Source: Demequina salsinemoris
GTDB taxonomy: Bacteria > Actinomycetota > Actinomycetes > Actinomycetales > Demequinaceae
Assembly (NCBI RefSeq): GCF_000974805.1
Contig: NZ_BBQZ01000004.1
Coordinates: forward strand, 186,001-250,000
Length of the DNA stretch: 64,000 nt
Reading direction: 5' to 3'
In this document: positions 33,052 to 40,619 of the stretch, piece by piece
How the letters are laid out: the number at the start of each line of letters is the position of its first letter
Numbering within the stretch: the stretch's first letter is position 1
The notes under the pieces: model-generated
Seen by the model: the letters and a program-made list of their open reading frames with translations, nothing else
Databases searched by the model: none
Told to the model about the DNA's origin: nothing
Position numbers and translations under genes: made by a program

Positions 33052-33992
33052 CGCAGTGTCTCCTTGGTGGGATGGGGAGTGGGGGCCTTGGTGGCGTCGG
33101 CGGCGGCCACGTGGATGCCCGATGCGGCGAGCAGGGCGTCGACCAGGTCCATGGGCGTCTCCTGAGGCAGGACGTCGCCGAACTGCGCGGACCAGCGCTG
33201 ACGCTCGACGGTCGCGCGCGCCATGAACGGCTCGACGCCGGTCTCGGCGACGGTCACGGCGGCCTCCTCCATCTCCTCCGCGCGGCGCGTGCCGTGCTGC
33301 ACGGCGCGGGACATGAAGTAGCCGGCGACCTTCTCCCAGTCGGCGGGCGGGAGGATGTTCGGCAGCGAGTCGAGGACGTCCCGCTCGACGCCGAGGGCGC
33401 GCGCAGCGAGCAGCGACTCGGTCAGCAGCGCCTCGAGCCCCTTGACGATCACGGACCGGCACAGCTTGGTGGCCGCGGCGACGCCGACCTCGCCCCCGAG
33501 CGCGGTCGCGCCCGTGATGCCGTAGTCGCCGGCGACCCCCAGGAACTCGAAGGCGTGCGCGCCCCCGAGCAGGAAGGGGGACGCGAGCCGTCTGGGACCG
33601 ATCGGCGACATGAGGGCCGCCTCGATGTATCGGCCGCCGCGAGACTCGACCGCGTCGCGCGCCGCCTGCTTGTGTCCGGGTGACGACGAGTTGAGGTCGA
33701 ACAGGAACGCGCCCGGTTCCATCGCCGCGGCCGCGGCCTCGGCGGCGGCGACGGAGTTCGACGCGGTCACGGCGCTCACGACGAGCGCGGCGCCCGCGAC
33801 CGCATCGGACGGGGACGATGCGGGGGCCACGCCCAGCTCGCGGGCGTTCAGGGAGGCCTTGCTGTCGGGGTCGGCGAAGGCCGTGTCCCACGCGGCGAGG
33901 TCGGTGAGGCCCGCAGCGCGCAGGTCCTCGACGAACACGCGCCCCACCTCGCCGAGGCCGATCAGCGCGACGCGTCCTTGCGAGGCGGTCAT
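33048..33992 (-). CDS. NAD(P)-dependent oxidoreductase with DUF1932 domain
   Basis: A 314-residue protein of the 6-phosphogluconate/beta-hydroxyacid dehydrogenase superfamily. The N-terminal Rossmann fold starts VALIGLGEVGRVFVEDL. The middle has the substrate-type motif DLNSSSPGHKQAARDAV, and the active-site helix region AATKLCRSVIVKGLEALL keeps the catalytic lysine. The C-terminal ~90 residues match DUF1932. It overlaps genes on both sides by ATGA. The lower 4,5-cleavage pathway needs no such step, so it may act on a side substrate. Function unknown. Confidence 0.8.
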   Translation of the reverse strand: MTASQGRVALIGLGEVGRVFVEDLRAAGLTDLAAWDTAFADPDSKASLNARELGVAPASSPSDAVAGAALVVSAVTASNSVAAAEAAAAAMEPGAFLFDLNSSSPGHKQAARDAVESRGGRYIEAALMSPIGPRRLASPFLLGGAHAFEFLGVAGDYGITGATALGGEVGVAAATKLCRSVIVKGLEALLTESLLAARALGVERDVLDSLPNILPPADWEKVAGYFMSRAVQHGTRRAEEMEEAAVTVAETGVEPFMARATVERQRWSAQFGDVLPQETPMDLVDALLAASGIHVAAADATKAPTPHPTKETLR

Positions 33993-35086
33993 GCGAAGGC
34001 CTCCTGTGAGTCGTGGCGAGCAGGCCGCAGAGCAGCGGGCCTGGGATGGACGACGCCGTCCATGATCATGCGCGCGGTGCGGACCACGCGGACGGGCCCG
34101 ATGCTCGAGTCGTCCCCGTCGGCGAGGTCGACATAGAGGTCGAAGAAGCCGGCCGGGTGCTCGACCCTGACCACCTCGCCGACGCCGGGCTGCGCCGCAA
34201 GGTCGTTCCCGATCGCCCCCGGCAGCCTCACGGCCGCGGCGACTGACGCCGCGCCGAGGACGCCGATCGCGTCATGCACGCGGTACGGGATGAAGCTGCG
34301 GGTGCGGATCGCACCGCCCGCGGCGGGCGCCGAGACGAGCACGATCTTGGGCGTGGTCGTCGTCTCCGGGGTCCCGGCGATCCCCATCAACGGGAACGCG
34401 GCCGCCCGGATCGCGGCGACCTTGGCGACCACCGCATCGTCCGCCTCCAGGTCCGTCGGCGCCTCGTCACCGACGAGGCCCAGGTCCGAGGCGCGCACGA
34501 TCACCGAGGCCATGCCGGCATTCACCAGGGTCGCCTCGACGCCGGCGACCATGTCGACGACGTTCCCGGTCGGCAGGAGTGCGCCCGACGGAGGCTCCGA
34601 CTCGACCTCGACGGGCGCCGCGGTGCCGGGGACGCCCGAGATCTCGGCGTCGCCGTCGTAGGTCACCTCGCCGCCGGGGGTCTGGACGGTGAGCACCGCG
34701 ATGGCGCCCGTGTTGACGAGGTGGACCCGAACGGTGGTCGTGCCGAAGTCGGTCGGTACCAGCCCCCGCTCGAGCGCGAAGGGCGCGGTCGCGGCGAGGA
34801 TGTTGCCGCATGTCTGGGACGTCGAGACGACGGGCTTGTCCGGCACGACCTGGAGGAACAGGTAGTCGATGTCCGCATCGGGTCGCGAGGACGGGCTCAC
34901 GACCCCGACCTTGGACGTGAGCGGATGCGCGCCCCCGAGCCCGTCGATCTCGCGAGGGTCGGGGCTGCCCATGATGCGCAGCAGCAGGTCGTCCCGCGCG
35001 GCCTCGTCGACGGGCAGGTCCGAGGCGAGGAGCAGCGCCCCCTTGGAGGTGCCTCCCCGCATCAGCGCACACGGGATCCCGGTCAT
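33989..35086 (-). CDS. galD: 4-oxalomesaconate tautomerase, PrpF family (GalD-like)
   Basis: A 365-residue PrpF-family isomerase with the diaminopimelate-epimerase-like two-lobed fold. The start IPCALMRGGTSKGALLLASDLP and the catalytic-cysteine region VVSTSQTCGNILAATAPFAL are characteristic. The related PrpF isomerises methylaconitate; the operon partners (oxalomesaconate hydratase and aldolase) argue for the GalD reaction, keto-enol conversion of 4-oxalomesaconate. ATGA overlaps on both sides. Confidence 0.8.
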   Translation of the reverse strand: MTGIPCALMRGGTSKGALLLASDLPVDEAARDDLLLRIMGSPDPREIDGLGGAHPLTSKVGVVSPSSRPDADIDYLFLQVVPDKPVVSTSQTCGNILAATAPFALERGLVPTDFGTTTVRVHLVNTGAIAVLTVQTPGGEVTYDGDAEISGVPGTAAPVEVESEPPSGALLPTGNVVDMVAGVEATLVNAGMASVIVRASDLGLVGDEAPTDLEADDAVVAKVAAIRAAAFPLMGIAGTPETTTTPKIVLVSAPAAGGAIRTRSFIPYRVHDAIGVLGAASVAAAVRLPGAIGNDLAAQPGVGEVVRVEHPAGFFDLYVDLADGDDSSIGPVRVVRTARMIMDGVVHPRPAALRPARHDSQEAFA

Positions 35087-35781
35087 GCCGGCTCGGCCTC
35101 GGGGTGACGCCGGTACGTGACGCCGAGCTCCTCCAGCACCGGACGCATGCCGTAGCGGTCCAGGCCGAGCTGCCCCTCGAGGAAGGCCGCCCTGGTGGCC
35201 GCCTCCTTCTCCTCGCGGGCGATCGACTTGGCCAGCACATCGTCCGCCTGCCTCCTGGGCACGACGGCGACCCCGTCGTCGTCGCACACGAGGATGTCGC
35301 CCGCGTCGATCACCTGGCCGTTGATGATCACCGGCACGTTGACCGCGCCAGGGGTGTTCTTGACGGTGCCCATCACGTTGATGTGCCGCGCCCACACGGG
35401 GAAGCCCAGGTCGCGCAGCTCCTGAGTGTCGCGCACGCCCGCATCGATGATCGCGCCGGCCACGCCGCGCCGGTGGAGCCCCGTCGCGAACAGCTCGCCG
35501 AACATGCCGTGCTGGGAGGGCGAGCGGGTGGTGACGACGAGGATGTCGCCGGGCCCGCACTGCTCGATCGCGGCGTGGATCATGAGGTTGTCGCCGGGCC
35601 AGCTCAGCACCGTCACCGCGGTGCCCGCGATGCGCGTGCCCTGCTGGATCGGGCGCAGGTCGGAGCCCAGGTCCCCGGTCCGGCCCATCGCCTCGCCCAC
35701 GGTCGCGACGCCGATCGTGGAGAACGCCTCGACGGTCTCCAGCTTGGGGCGCGGCGGGTCGGTGAGGATCACGGTCTCCAT
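35083..35781 (-). CDS. RraA-fold aldolase (4-carboxy-4-hydroxy-2-oxoadipate/HMG aldolase type)
   Basis: A 232-residue protein of the RraA/class II pyruvate aldolase family. It has GDILVVTTRSPSQHGMFGEL, the metal- and substrate-binding GAIIDAGVRDTQELRDLGFPV with the Arg-Asp pair, and GDILVCDDDGVAVVP. In this pathway it splits the hydratase product into pyruvate and oxaloacetate. The ATG at 35781 shares one base with the upstream ATPase stop (TGATG) and follows GAGGAGG; a GTG lies one codon earlier. It overlaps the tautomerase by ATGA. Confidence 0.82.
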   Translation of the reverse strand: METVILTDPPRPKLETVEAFSTIGVATVGEAMGRTGDLGSDLRPIQQGTRIAGTAVTVLSWPGDNLMIHAAIEQCGPGDILVVTTRSPSQHGMFGELFATGLHRRGVAGAIIDAGVRDTQELRDLGFPVWARHINVMGTVKNTPGAVNVPVIINGQVIDAGDILVCDDDGVAVVPRRQADDVLAKSIAREEKEAATRAAFLEGQLGLDRYGMRPVLEELGVTYRRHPEAEPA

Positions 35782-36644
35782 CACGCCTCCTCACCCTCGG
35801 GACGATGCCCGGCCTTGGCCTTCTGGATGAGCGAGTACACGTGGCCGCGCAGCTCGCCGAAGCGCGGGTCGGAGCGGGTGCTCAGCTGGTCTCGCTCGGG
35901 AGGAAGATCCACGTTGACGTCCTCCATCAGCACGGTGGGCCGGTTGGACAGGACGATGACGCGCTCGCCCAGGTAGACGGCCTCGTCGATGTCGTGGGTC
36001 ACGAACAGAACGGTCACGCCGAGGCGCTTCCACAGCGACCGGACCAGGTCCTCGAGCTCTGCCCGCGTCTGGGCGTCGACGGCCGCGAACGGCTCGTCCA
36101 TGAGCAGCACGGTCGGCTCGTACGCGACGGCGCGGGCGATCGCGACGCGCTGCTGCATGCCTCCCGAGAGCTGCCACGGATGCTGCTCAGCGGCCTCGGT
36201 GAGGCTCACCTCGGCGAGAGCCTTGTCGACCTTCTCGCGCCGCTCGGCCTTGGGGATGCCCTTCTCCTTGAGCGGCAGCTCGATGTTCTGGCGCACCGTC
36301 ATCCACGGGAAGAGGCTGCGGCCGTACTCCTGGAACACGACGGCCATGCCCTCGGGCGGGCCGGTCACCGCGGTGCCGTCGAGCACGACCTCGCCCTTGG
36401 TGACGTCGAGCAGGCCCGCGATCGAGCGCAGCAGCGTCGTCTTGCCCGCACCCGACGGGCCCACGACGCACACGAGCTCTCCGCGGCCGACCTGGAAGTC
36501 GAGGTTCCGGATCGCCTCGACCTGTGGGCGCCCAGGGGTGTCGTACGTCTTGCCGACGCCGCGCAGGTCGAGCGCGACGTCGGTGGCCGCGGGAGCCGCG
36601 GACTCTGCTTGGGCTGCCTTGAGGAGCGGCACGGTGATCGACAT
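35781..36644 (-). CDS. ABC transporter ATP-binding protein, NitT/TauT (SsuB-like) family
   Basis: A 287-residue ATPase. Walker A is GPSGAGKTTLLRS, the Q-loop is VFQEYGRSLFPWMTV, the signature is QLSGGMQQRVAIARA, Walker B is VLLMDEPFAAVDA, and the switch His is in FVTHDIDEAVYL. All catalytic motifs are intact. It energises the two permeases encoded just upstream. The import substrate is probably an aromatic acid, inferred from the downstream catabolic genes. A GACGATGC copy lies in its last codons (35801). Confidence 0.92.
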   Translation of the reverse strand: MSITVPLLKAAQAESAAPAATDVALDLRGVGKTYDTPGRPQVEAIRNLDFQVGRGELVCVVGPSGAGKTTLLRSIAGLLDVTKGEVVLDGTAVTGPPEGMAVVFQEYGRSLFPWMTVRQNIELPLKEKGIPKAERREKVDKALAEVSLTEAAEQHPWQLSGGMQQRVAIARAVAYEPTVLLMDEPFAAVDAQTRAELEDLVRSLWKRLGVTVLFVTHDIDEAVYLGERVIVLSNRPTVLMEDVNVDLPPERDQLSTRSDPRFGELRGHVYSLIQKAKAGHRPEGEEA

Positions 36645-36647
36645 CTC

Positions 36648-37433
36648 TTACTCTCCTCGCTCGATCTGACGCTGGCCCATGTACCAGGCGAGCATGCGGG
36701 TCTCGACGACCTTGAAGATGGCGGCGAGAAGGACTCCGATGAGGCCGAGCAGGATGATGCCCGTCCACATCTGGGGGATGGCGAAGCTCCTCTGGAACTG
36801 GACGATCGAGGCCCCGAGGCCGCGGTTGGCCCCGAACAGCTCCGAGATGACCATGAGGATCACGCCGATGGACAGCGCCTGACGGGCGCCGGTGAAGATG
36901 CGCGGGCTCGCGCCCGGCAGGACGACGAAGAGCAGGCGGCGCCACCAGCTGAGGCGGTAGCTCTTCGCGGTGTCGGTGAGGGTGGGCTCGAGTCCACGGA
37001 CCCCCTCGACGGTGTTGAGCAGGATGGGCCACAGGCAGCCGAGCGCGATGGTGACGATCTTGCCCAGCCAGCCGGTGTAGCCGGCGAACAGCGCGATGAT
37101 CGGGACCAGGACCGGGGGCGGCACCGCGCGGAAGAACTCCAGCACGGGCTCGCTGAGCGCCCTGAGCGTCGGCGACAGCCCGATCGCGGTGCCGCCGACG
37201 ATGCCGCCGACGACCGCGAGCGAGAAGCCGATCCCGAGCCGGGCGAGGCTGGGCACCAGGTCGGCCGCGAGCCGTTCGGGGGTCCACGTCTCGGGGAAGG
37301 TCTGGAGGATCGTCTGGAGCGACGGCCAGAACGGGTTCGTCGAGCCGGCTGAGGCGATCCACCACGCGGCGAGCAGGATCAGCGGCAGGCCGAGGGCCAG
37401 GAACGCCTTCTTGGCGTAGGTCGTGGCGGTCAT
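36648..37433 (-). CDS. ABC transporter permease, NitT/TauT family (first)
   Basis: A 261-residue permease with about six membrane helices. The EAA-like loop is GLEPTLTDTAKSYRLSWWRR ... LPGASPRIFTGARQALSIG. The ATG at 37433 overlaps the stop of the second permease gene (ATGA), and three bases separate it from the ATPase gene. Confidence 0.9.
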   Translation of the reverse strand: MTATTYAKKAFLALGLPLILLAAWWIASAGSTNPFWPSLQTILQTFPETWTPERLAADLVPSLARLGIGFSLAVVGGIVGGTAIGLSPTLRALSEPVLEFFRAVPPPVLVPIIALFAGYTGWLGKIVTIALGCLWPILLNTVEGVRGLEPTLTDTAKSYRLSWWRRLLFVVLPGASPRIFTGARQALSIGVILMVISELFGANRGLGASIVQFQRSFAIPQMWTGIILLGLIGVLLAAIFKVVETRMLAWYMGQRQIERGE

Positions 37434-38272
37434 GAGTGCTCGCTCCTGATCGAGGGGTGCCACCAGAGCATCTTCTTCTCCGCGAAGCGGGCGAAGAGGT
37501 TGACCGCGACGCCGATGAGTCCGACGACGATCACGAGGGCGTAGGTCTCGGGGACGTTGCCCGAGCTCTGCGCGATGCCGATGTCACGGCCCAGTCCGGG
37601 GACGCCGATGACGAGCTCGGCGGTGATCTCGAGGATCAGCGCGACGGCGGCCGCGAGTCGGAACGCGGTCATGATGTACGGCAGGGCCGTGGGGTAGATG
37701 ACGGACCTCGCGATGCGCAGCGGCCCGAACTGATACGAGCGCGCCGTGTCGCGCGCCACGGGGTCCACGTCCGCGACGCCGTACAGCACCTGCACGAGCA
37801 CCTGCCAGAAGGCCGCGTAGACGACGAGGACGAAGGCCGACTGCGGCTGGGTGCCCCACAGGAGGACGACGAGCGGGATGAGCGCGACCGACGGGATCGG
37901 CCGCAGGAACTCGATCGTGGAGCTCGTGAAGGCCCGGAGGAACGGGAACGAGCCGATGACGAAGCCGGCGGCGATCCCGAGCGCCATGGCGGCGGCGAGG
38001 CCGATCGCCCAGCCGCGGACGGTGAGGACGAGCGAGTGCCAGAACTCGCCCTCGCCGAGCAGCCGGAACAGCGTGGCGTACATCTCGGTGACGGGAGGCA
38101 GGAAGTCGGGGTTGACGATGCCGGTGCGCGACAGGAGCTCGGCTCCGACGAGGACGATGGCGACGCCGGCGATGCCGAGCAGCGCGGGCCGTCCCTTGCG
38201 GCTGCGCCGGGGCTTCCGCGTCGCCGCGCCACTCGGGGTGGGGGGCGCGAGCGTGGCCTGGGTGGGACTCAC
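37430..38272 (-). CDS. ABC transporter permease, NitT/TauT family (second)
   Basis: A 280-residue permease with about six helices and the EAA-like loop DPVARDTARSYQFGPLRIAR ... PTALPYIMTAFRLA. The reading frame has no ATG at the expected place; I chose GTG at 38272, which has GGAG five bases upstream and gives a normal-length protein. It forms a heterodimer with the adjoining permease. Confidence 0.88.
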   Translation of the reverse strand: MSPTQATLAPPTPSGAATRKPRRSRKGRPALLGIAGVAIVLVGAELLSRTGIVNPDFLPPVTEMYATLFRLLGEGEFWHSLVLTVRGWAIGLAAAMALGIAAGFVIGSFPFLRAFTSSTIEFLRPIPSVALIPLVVLLWGTQPQSAFVLVVYAAFWQVLVQVLYGVADVDPVARDTARSYQFGPLRIARSVIYPTALPYIMTAFRLAAAVALILEITAELVIGVPGLGRDIGIAQSSGNVPETYALVIVVGLIGVAVNLFARFAEKKMLWWHPSIRSEHS

Positions 38273-38326
38273 GAGGACTCCGATTCGTCGATGAATCTGG
38301 GGTGGCCGGTGGATCTGACCTGAGGA

Positions 38327-38364
38327 GATGCCGGGGCCGCGGGGGGTCACGCGGCCCCGGCATC
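38327..38364 (-). terminator. Hairpin between the binding-protein and permease genes
   Basis: A perfect 14-bp stem (GATGCCGGGGCCGC and complement) with a ten-base loop, four bases past the stop of the binding-protein gene. Inside an operon such hairpins usually cause partial termination or protect the upstream mRNA, which would give excess binding protein. A GACGATGC copy overlaps its edge (38360). Confidence 0.65.
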
Positions 38365-38367
38365 GTC

Positions 38368-39405
38368 CTACTTCAGGCCGGACAGGTCGGGCGCCTCGGC
38401 GAGGAACCCGTCGTCGATCGCGAGCTGCGCGAGCAGGTCCACGGTGTTGGAGTCGATCTCCGTGGGCCACGACGGCAGGACCACCGCCTGCTGCGTCGCC
38501 TCGTCCATGCTCGTGTAGTCGGCGAGCGCGGCGCGCACGGCGTCCGGGTTGTCGGTCGCGTACTCGAAGGACTTCGTGAGCGCCTCCTGGAAGGCCGCCA
38601 CGATGTCGGGATTCGCGTCGGCGTACTCCATCGACGTGAAGTACTCGGCGATCATGAGGTTCGGATCGGTGAGGGCGAAGTTCGAGCCCACCTCCACGAG
38701 ACCCTGGCCGGCGCCGACCGTCTGGAACGGCTCGACGACCTGACCGGCGTCGACGTCGCCGGACACGATGGCCGGGACGATGTCGGGGAACGCGAGCTCG
38801 ACGTAGGTGATCGTCGACGGGTCGCCGCCGTCATCCATCACCATCTTGTTCGTGGTCGACGTGTTGATGTTGTTGAGAGTGTTGACGGCGACCTTCTTGC
38901 CCTCGAGGTCGGCGGGCGACTCGATGCCGCTGTCGGCGAGCACCATGACCGAGCCGAAGTCGGCGCCGTTCTCGCCCGTCGTGGACACTCCCGGCGCGAC
39001 GGCCTGGATGTCGATGCCGGTCGAGGTCGCGAGGATCAGCGACGTCGTGTTGCTGAACCCGAAGTCGAACTGACCGCTCGTGACGCCGGGCACGATCGCC
39101 GCGCCACCCTGGGCGAGCTCGGTCGTGACCTCGAGTCCGGCGTCCTCGAAGAACCCCTCCGAGATGCCGAGATAGAGCGGCGCGACGTCGAGGATCGGGA
39201 TGACGCCGACCGTGATCGCGGTCATCTCCATCGCCATCGTGGACTCGGTGGCCTCAGCGGTCATCGCGTCCTCGGACTCGCTGGCGGACTCGGACGTATC
39301 CGAGGATCCGGAGTCGCTGCACGCGGCAAGCGTGAGGGCTCCGATCGCGGCGACCGCGACGAATGCGGCCTTGGTTCGTGCGGATGTGGTCGTGGTGTGA
39401 CGCAC
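38368..39405 (-). CDS. ABC transporter substrate-binding lipoprotein, NitT/TauT family
   Basis: A 345-residue lipoprotein with signal peptide and lipobox LAAC (Cys29), an acidic Ser-rich linker, then the SsuA/THI5-like fold (VGVIPILDVAPLYLGISEGF, GQFDFGFSNTTSLILA, KKVAVNTLNNINT). It captures the substrate outside the cell. It is the first gene of the catabolic operon, with a GntR-type palindrome 61 bp upstream. Confidence 0.9.
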   Translation of the reverse strand: MRHTTTTSARTKAAFVAVAAIGALTLAACSDSGSSDTSESASESEDAMTAEATESTMAMEMTAITVGVIPILDVAPLYLGISEGFFEDAGLEVTTELAQGGAAIVPGVTSGQFDFGFSNTTSLILATSTGIDIQAVAPGVSTTGENGADFGSVMVLADSGIESPADLEGKKVAVNTLNNINTSTTNKMVMDDGGDPSTITYVELAFPDIVPAIVSGDVDAGQVVEPFQTVGAGQGLVEVGSNFALTDPNLMIAEYFTSMEYADANPDIVAAFQEALTKSFEYATDNPDAVRAALADYTSMDEATQQAVVLPSWPTEIDSNTVDLLAQLAIDDGFLAEAPDLSGLK

Positions 39406-39466
39406 GGGCTCCTCCTCGAGACCTTCGACCCCTCCCCATTGAGTGGTCGTGCTCGCTCACGGTAAC

Positions 39467-39482
39467 AGATTGTTGACAATCT
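39467..39482. promoter_or_regulatory. GntR operator upstream of the catabolic operon
   Basis: AGATTGT-TG-ACAATCT is a perfect 7-bp inverted repeat with core TTGTTGACAA, matching the FadR/GntR pattern (tnGT..ACna). The same core stands in front of the gntR gene (40251-40266). The site would overlap a promoter on the minus strand. Confidence 0.75.
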
Positions 39483-39557
39483 TGTCAGCAGGATTGCTGA
39501 CGCATTCACCGAACCGTGACATCCGGGGTTCGCGAACCTTTCCGCGGACCCGAACGC

Positions 39558-40235
39558 TCAGGCGATCGCGCGCAGCGCCTCGATCACCGAGGAGATGTGG
39601 GCGCGCATCGCGGCCTCGGCCGCCATCGGATCGCGGGCCACCACCGCCGCGATGATGTTCTCGTGCTGCACCACCGAGACCGACGGACGCCCGGGGACCC
39701 TGGACAGCGCGAACTGGTGGCGCACCATCTGACCGTGCAGGCGAGCGATGATGCCGTTCGCCTTGTGATGCTGCGCGATGTCGCGCAGCGAGGAATGCAG
39801 GACCCCGTTGAGCTCCGAGTACGTGCCGACGTCCCCCACCTCGACGGCCGCGCGCATGCGGCGCCCGACGTCGAGGAGCGCCTCCGCCTGCTCGTCGCTC
39901 ACGCGCTCGGCCGCTCGCGCGGCGACGAGGCCCTCGACGACCATGCGCACCTCGGTGATCTCGACGGCCTCGTCGATGCCGATCTCCCGGATGCGGGCGC
40001 CCTTGTTCGGAAGATGCTCGACGATCCCGTCCGACTCGAGCGTGTGCAGCGCACGGCGCACCTGGAAGCGAGAGGCGCCGAAGTCCTCGCTGAGCTCCAC
40101 CTCGACGAGCCGCTGCCGGGGCGAGAAGTCGCCGCGCAGGATGGCGGCCTTCAGCTCCTCATAGACCGTGCCGTCACCCGCCACCGTCGCCTCCAGTCTC
40201 ACGCCCGGACCGGGTCGCCCCTTCGCCACCCGCAC
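39558..40235 (-). CDS. GntR family regulator, FadR/FCD subfamily
   Basis: A 225-residue regulator. The winged helix lies at residues ~23-85 (YEELKAAILRGDFSPRQRLV, SEDFGASRFQVRRALHTLES, DGIVEHLPNKGARI), followed by an all-helical FCD ligand domain with metal-type His/Asp residues (ELNGVLHSSLRD, HENIIAAVVARDPMAA). GTG start at 40235; no clear ribosome binding site, so the start is tentative. It probably represses the adjoining transport/catabolic operon and itself through the two TTGTTGACAA sites. The effector is likely a pathway intermediate. Confidence 0.85.
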   Translation of the reverse strand: MRVAKGRPGPGVRLEATVAGDGTVYEELKAAILRGDFSPRQRLVEVELSEDFGASRFQVRRALHTLESDGIVEHLPNKGARIREIGIDEAVEITEVRMVVEGLVAARAAERVSDEQAEALLDVGRRMRAAVEVGDVGTYSELNGVLHSSLRDIAQHHKANGIIARLHGQMVRHQFALSRVPGRPSVSVVQHENIIAAVVARDPMAAEAAMRAHISSVIEALRAIA

Positions 40236-40250
40236 CGTCCGACGCCAACA

Positions 40251-40266
40251 ATATTGTTGACAATAT
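40251..40266. promoter_or_regulatory. GntR operator upstream of gntR (autoregulation)
   Basis: ATATTGT-TG-ACAATAT is a perfect 7-bp inverted repeat 16 bp upstream of the GTG. It shares the 12-bp core ATTGTTGACAAT with the site at 39467-39482. Confidence 0.75.
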
Positions 40267-40297
40267 CAAGGCGAGGCACGATCTGTCCGCAACCGGT

Positions 40298-40400
40298 GCC
40301 GACAGTCTGAACCAATCTCGCCTGCGGCGCGCGAGCGTGTCGCAGGACGATGCGGCGTGTCACCGGGGTGTCGCGGCTGAGATTGGTTCGAACTGTCGGC
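40298..40400. mobile_element. Dispersed 103-bp inverted-repeat element, copy A
   Basis: 22-bp terminal inverted repeats (left GCCGACAGTCTGAACCAATC..., right complement differing at two positions) enclose a GTGTCG-rich core with one GACGATGC motif. A second copy, inverted, lies at 58074-58175; about 36 of 37 core bases match. No open frame. The structure resembles a miniature inverted-repeat element or an extragenic palindrome. Confidence 0.85.
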
Positions 40401-40504
40401 AGGGAGGCGATCGGGCGGGGGCAGAGCCGGGCAGGGAGGCGGACGCGCGGGGTCGGGCGCGGCCGGGCAGGGAGGCGATCGGGCGGGGGCAGAGCCGGGC
40501 AGGG
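40398..40504. repeat. 39-bp direct repeat, two copies 68 bp apart
   Basis: 40398-40436 and 40466-40504 are identical (GGCAGGGAGGCGATCGGGCG...). Shorter GGCCGGGCAGGGCGG copies follow to about 40520. The array abuts the right end of the inverted-repeat element. Very G-rich on the + strand, no gene. Confidence 0.9.
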
Positions 40505-40571
40505 CGGCCGGGCAGGGCGGAGCCGGAGCCCCGCCGCCGCCGGAAGGGACGATGCGGCAGCCGGAGACGAC

Positions 40572-40603
40572 GAAGGCCGCCCCCGTTCACGGGGGCGGCC
40601 TTC
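40572..40603 (-). terminator. Hairpin terminator after the NlpC/P60 gene
   Basis: A perfect 14-bp stem (GAAGGCCGCCCCCG and complement) with loop TTCA, 17 bp past the stop. A GACGATGC copy lies just beyond (40548). Confidence 0.8.
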
Positions 40604-40619
40604 CGAAGAATCGGCGAGA

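Noticed and set aside
40437..40600. Short Arg/Gly-rich frames in the G-rich repeat region
   Set aside because: They consist only of translated repeat and have no start signals or similarity.
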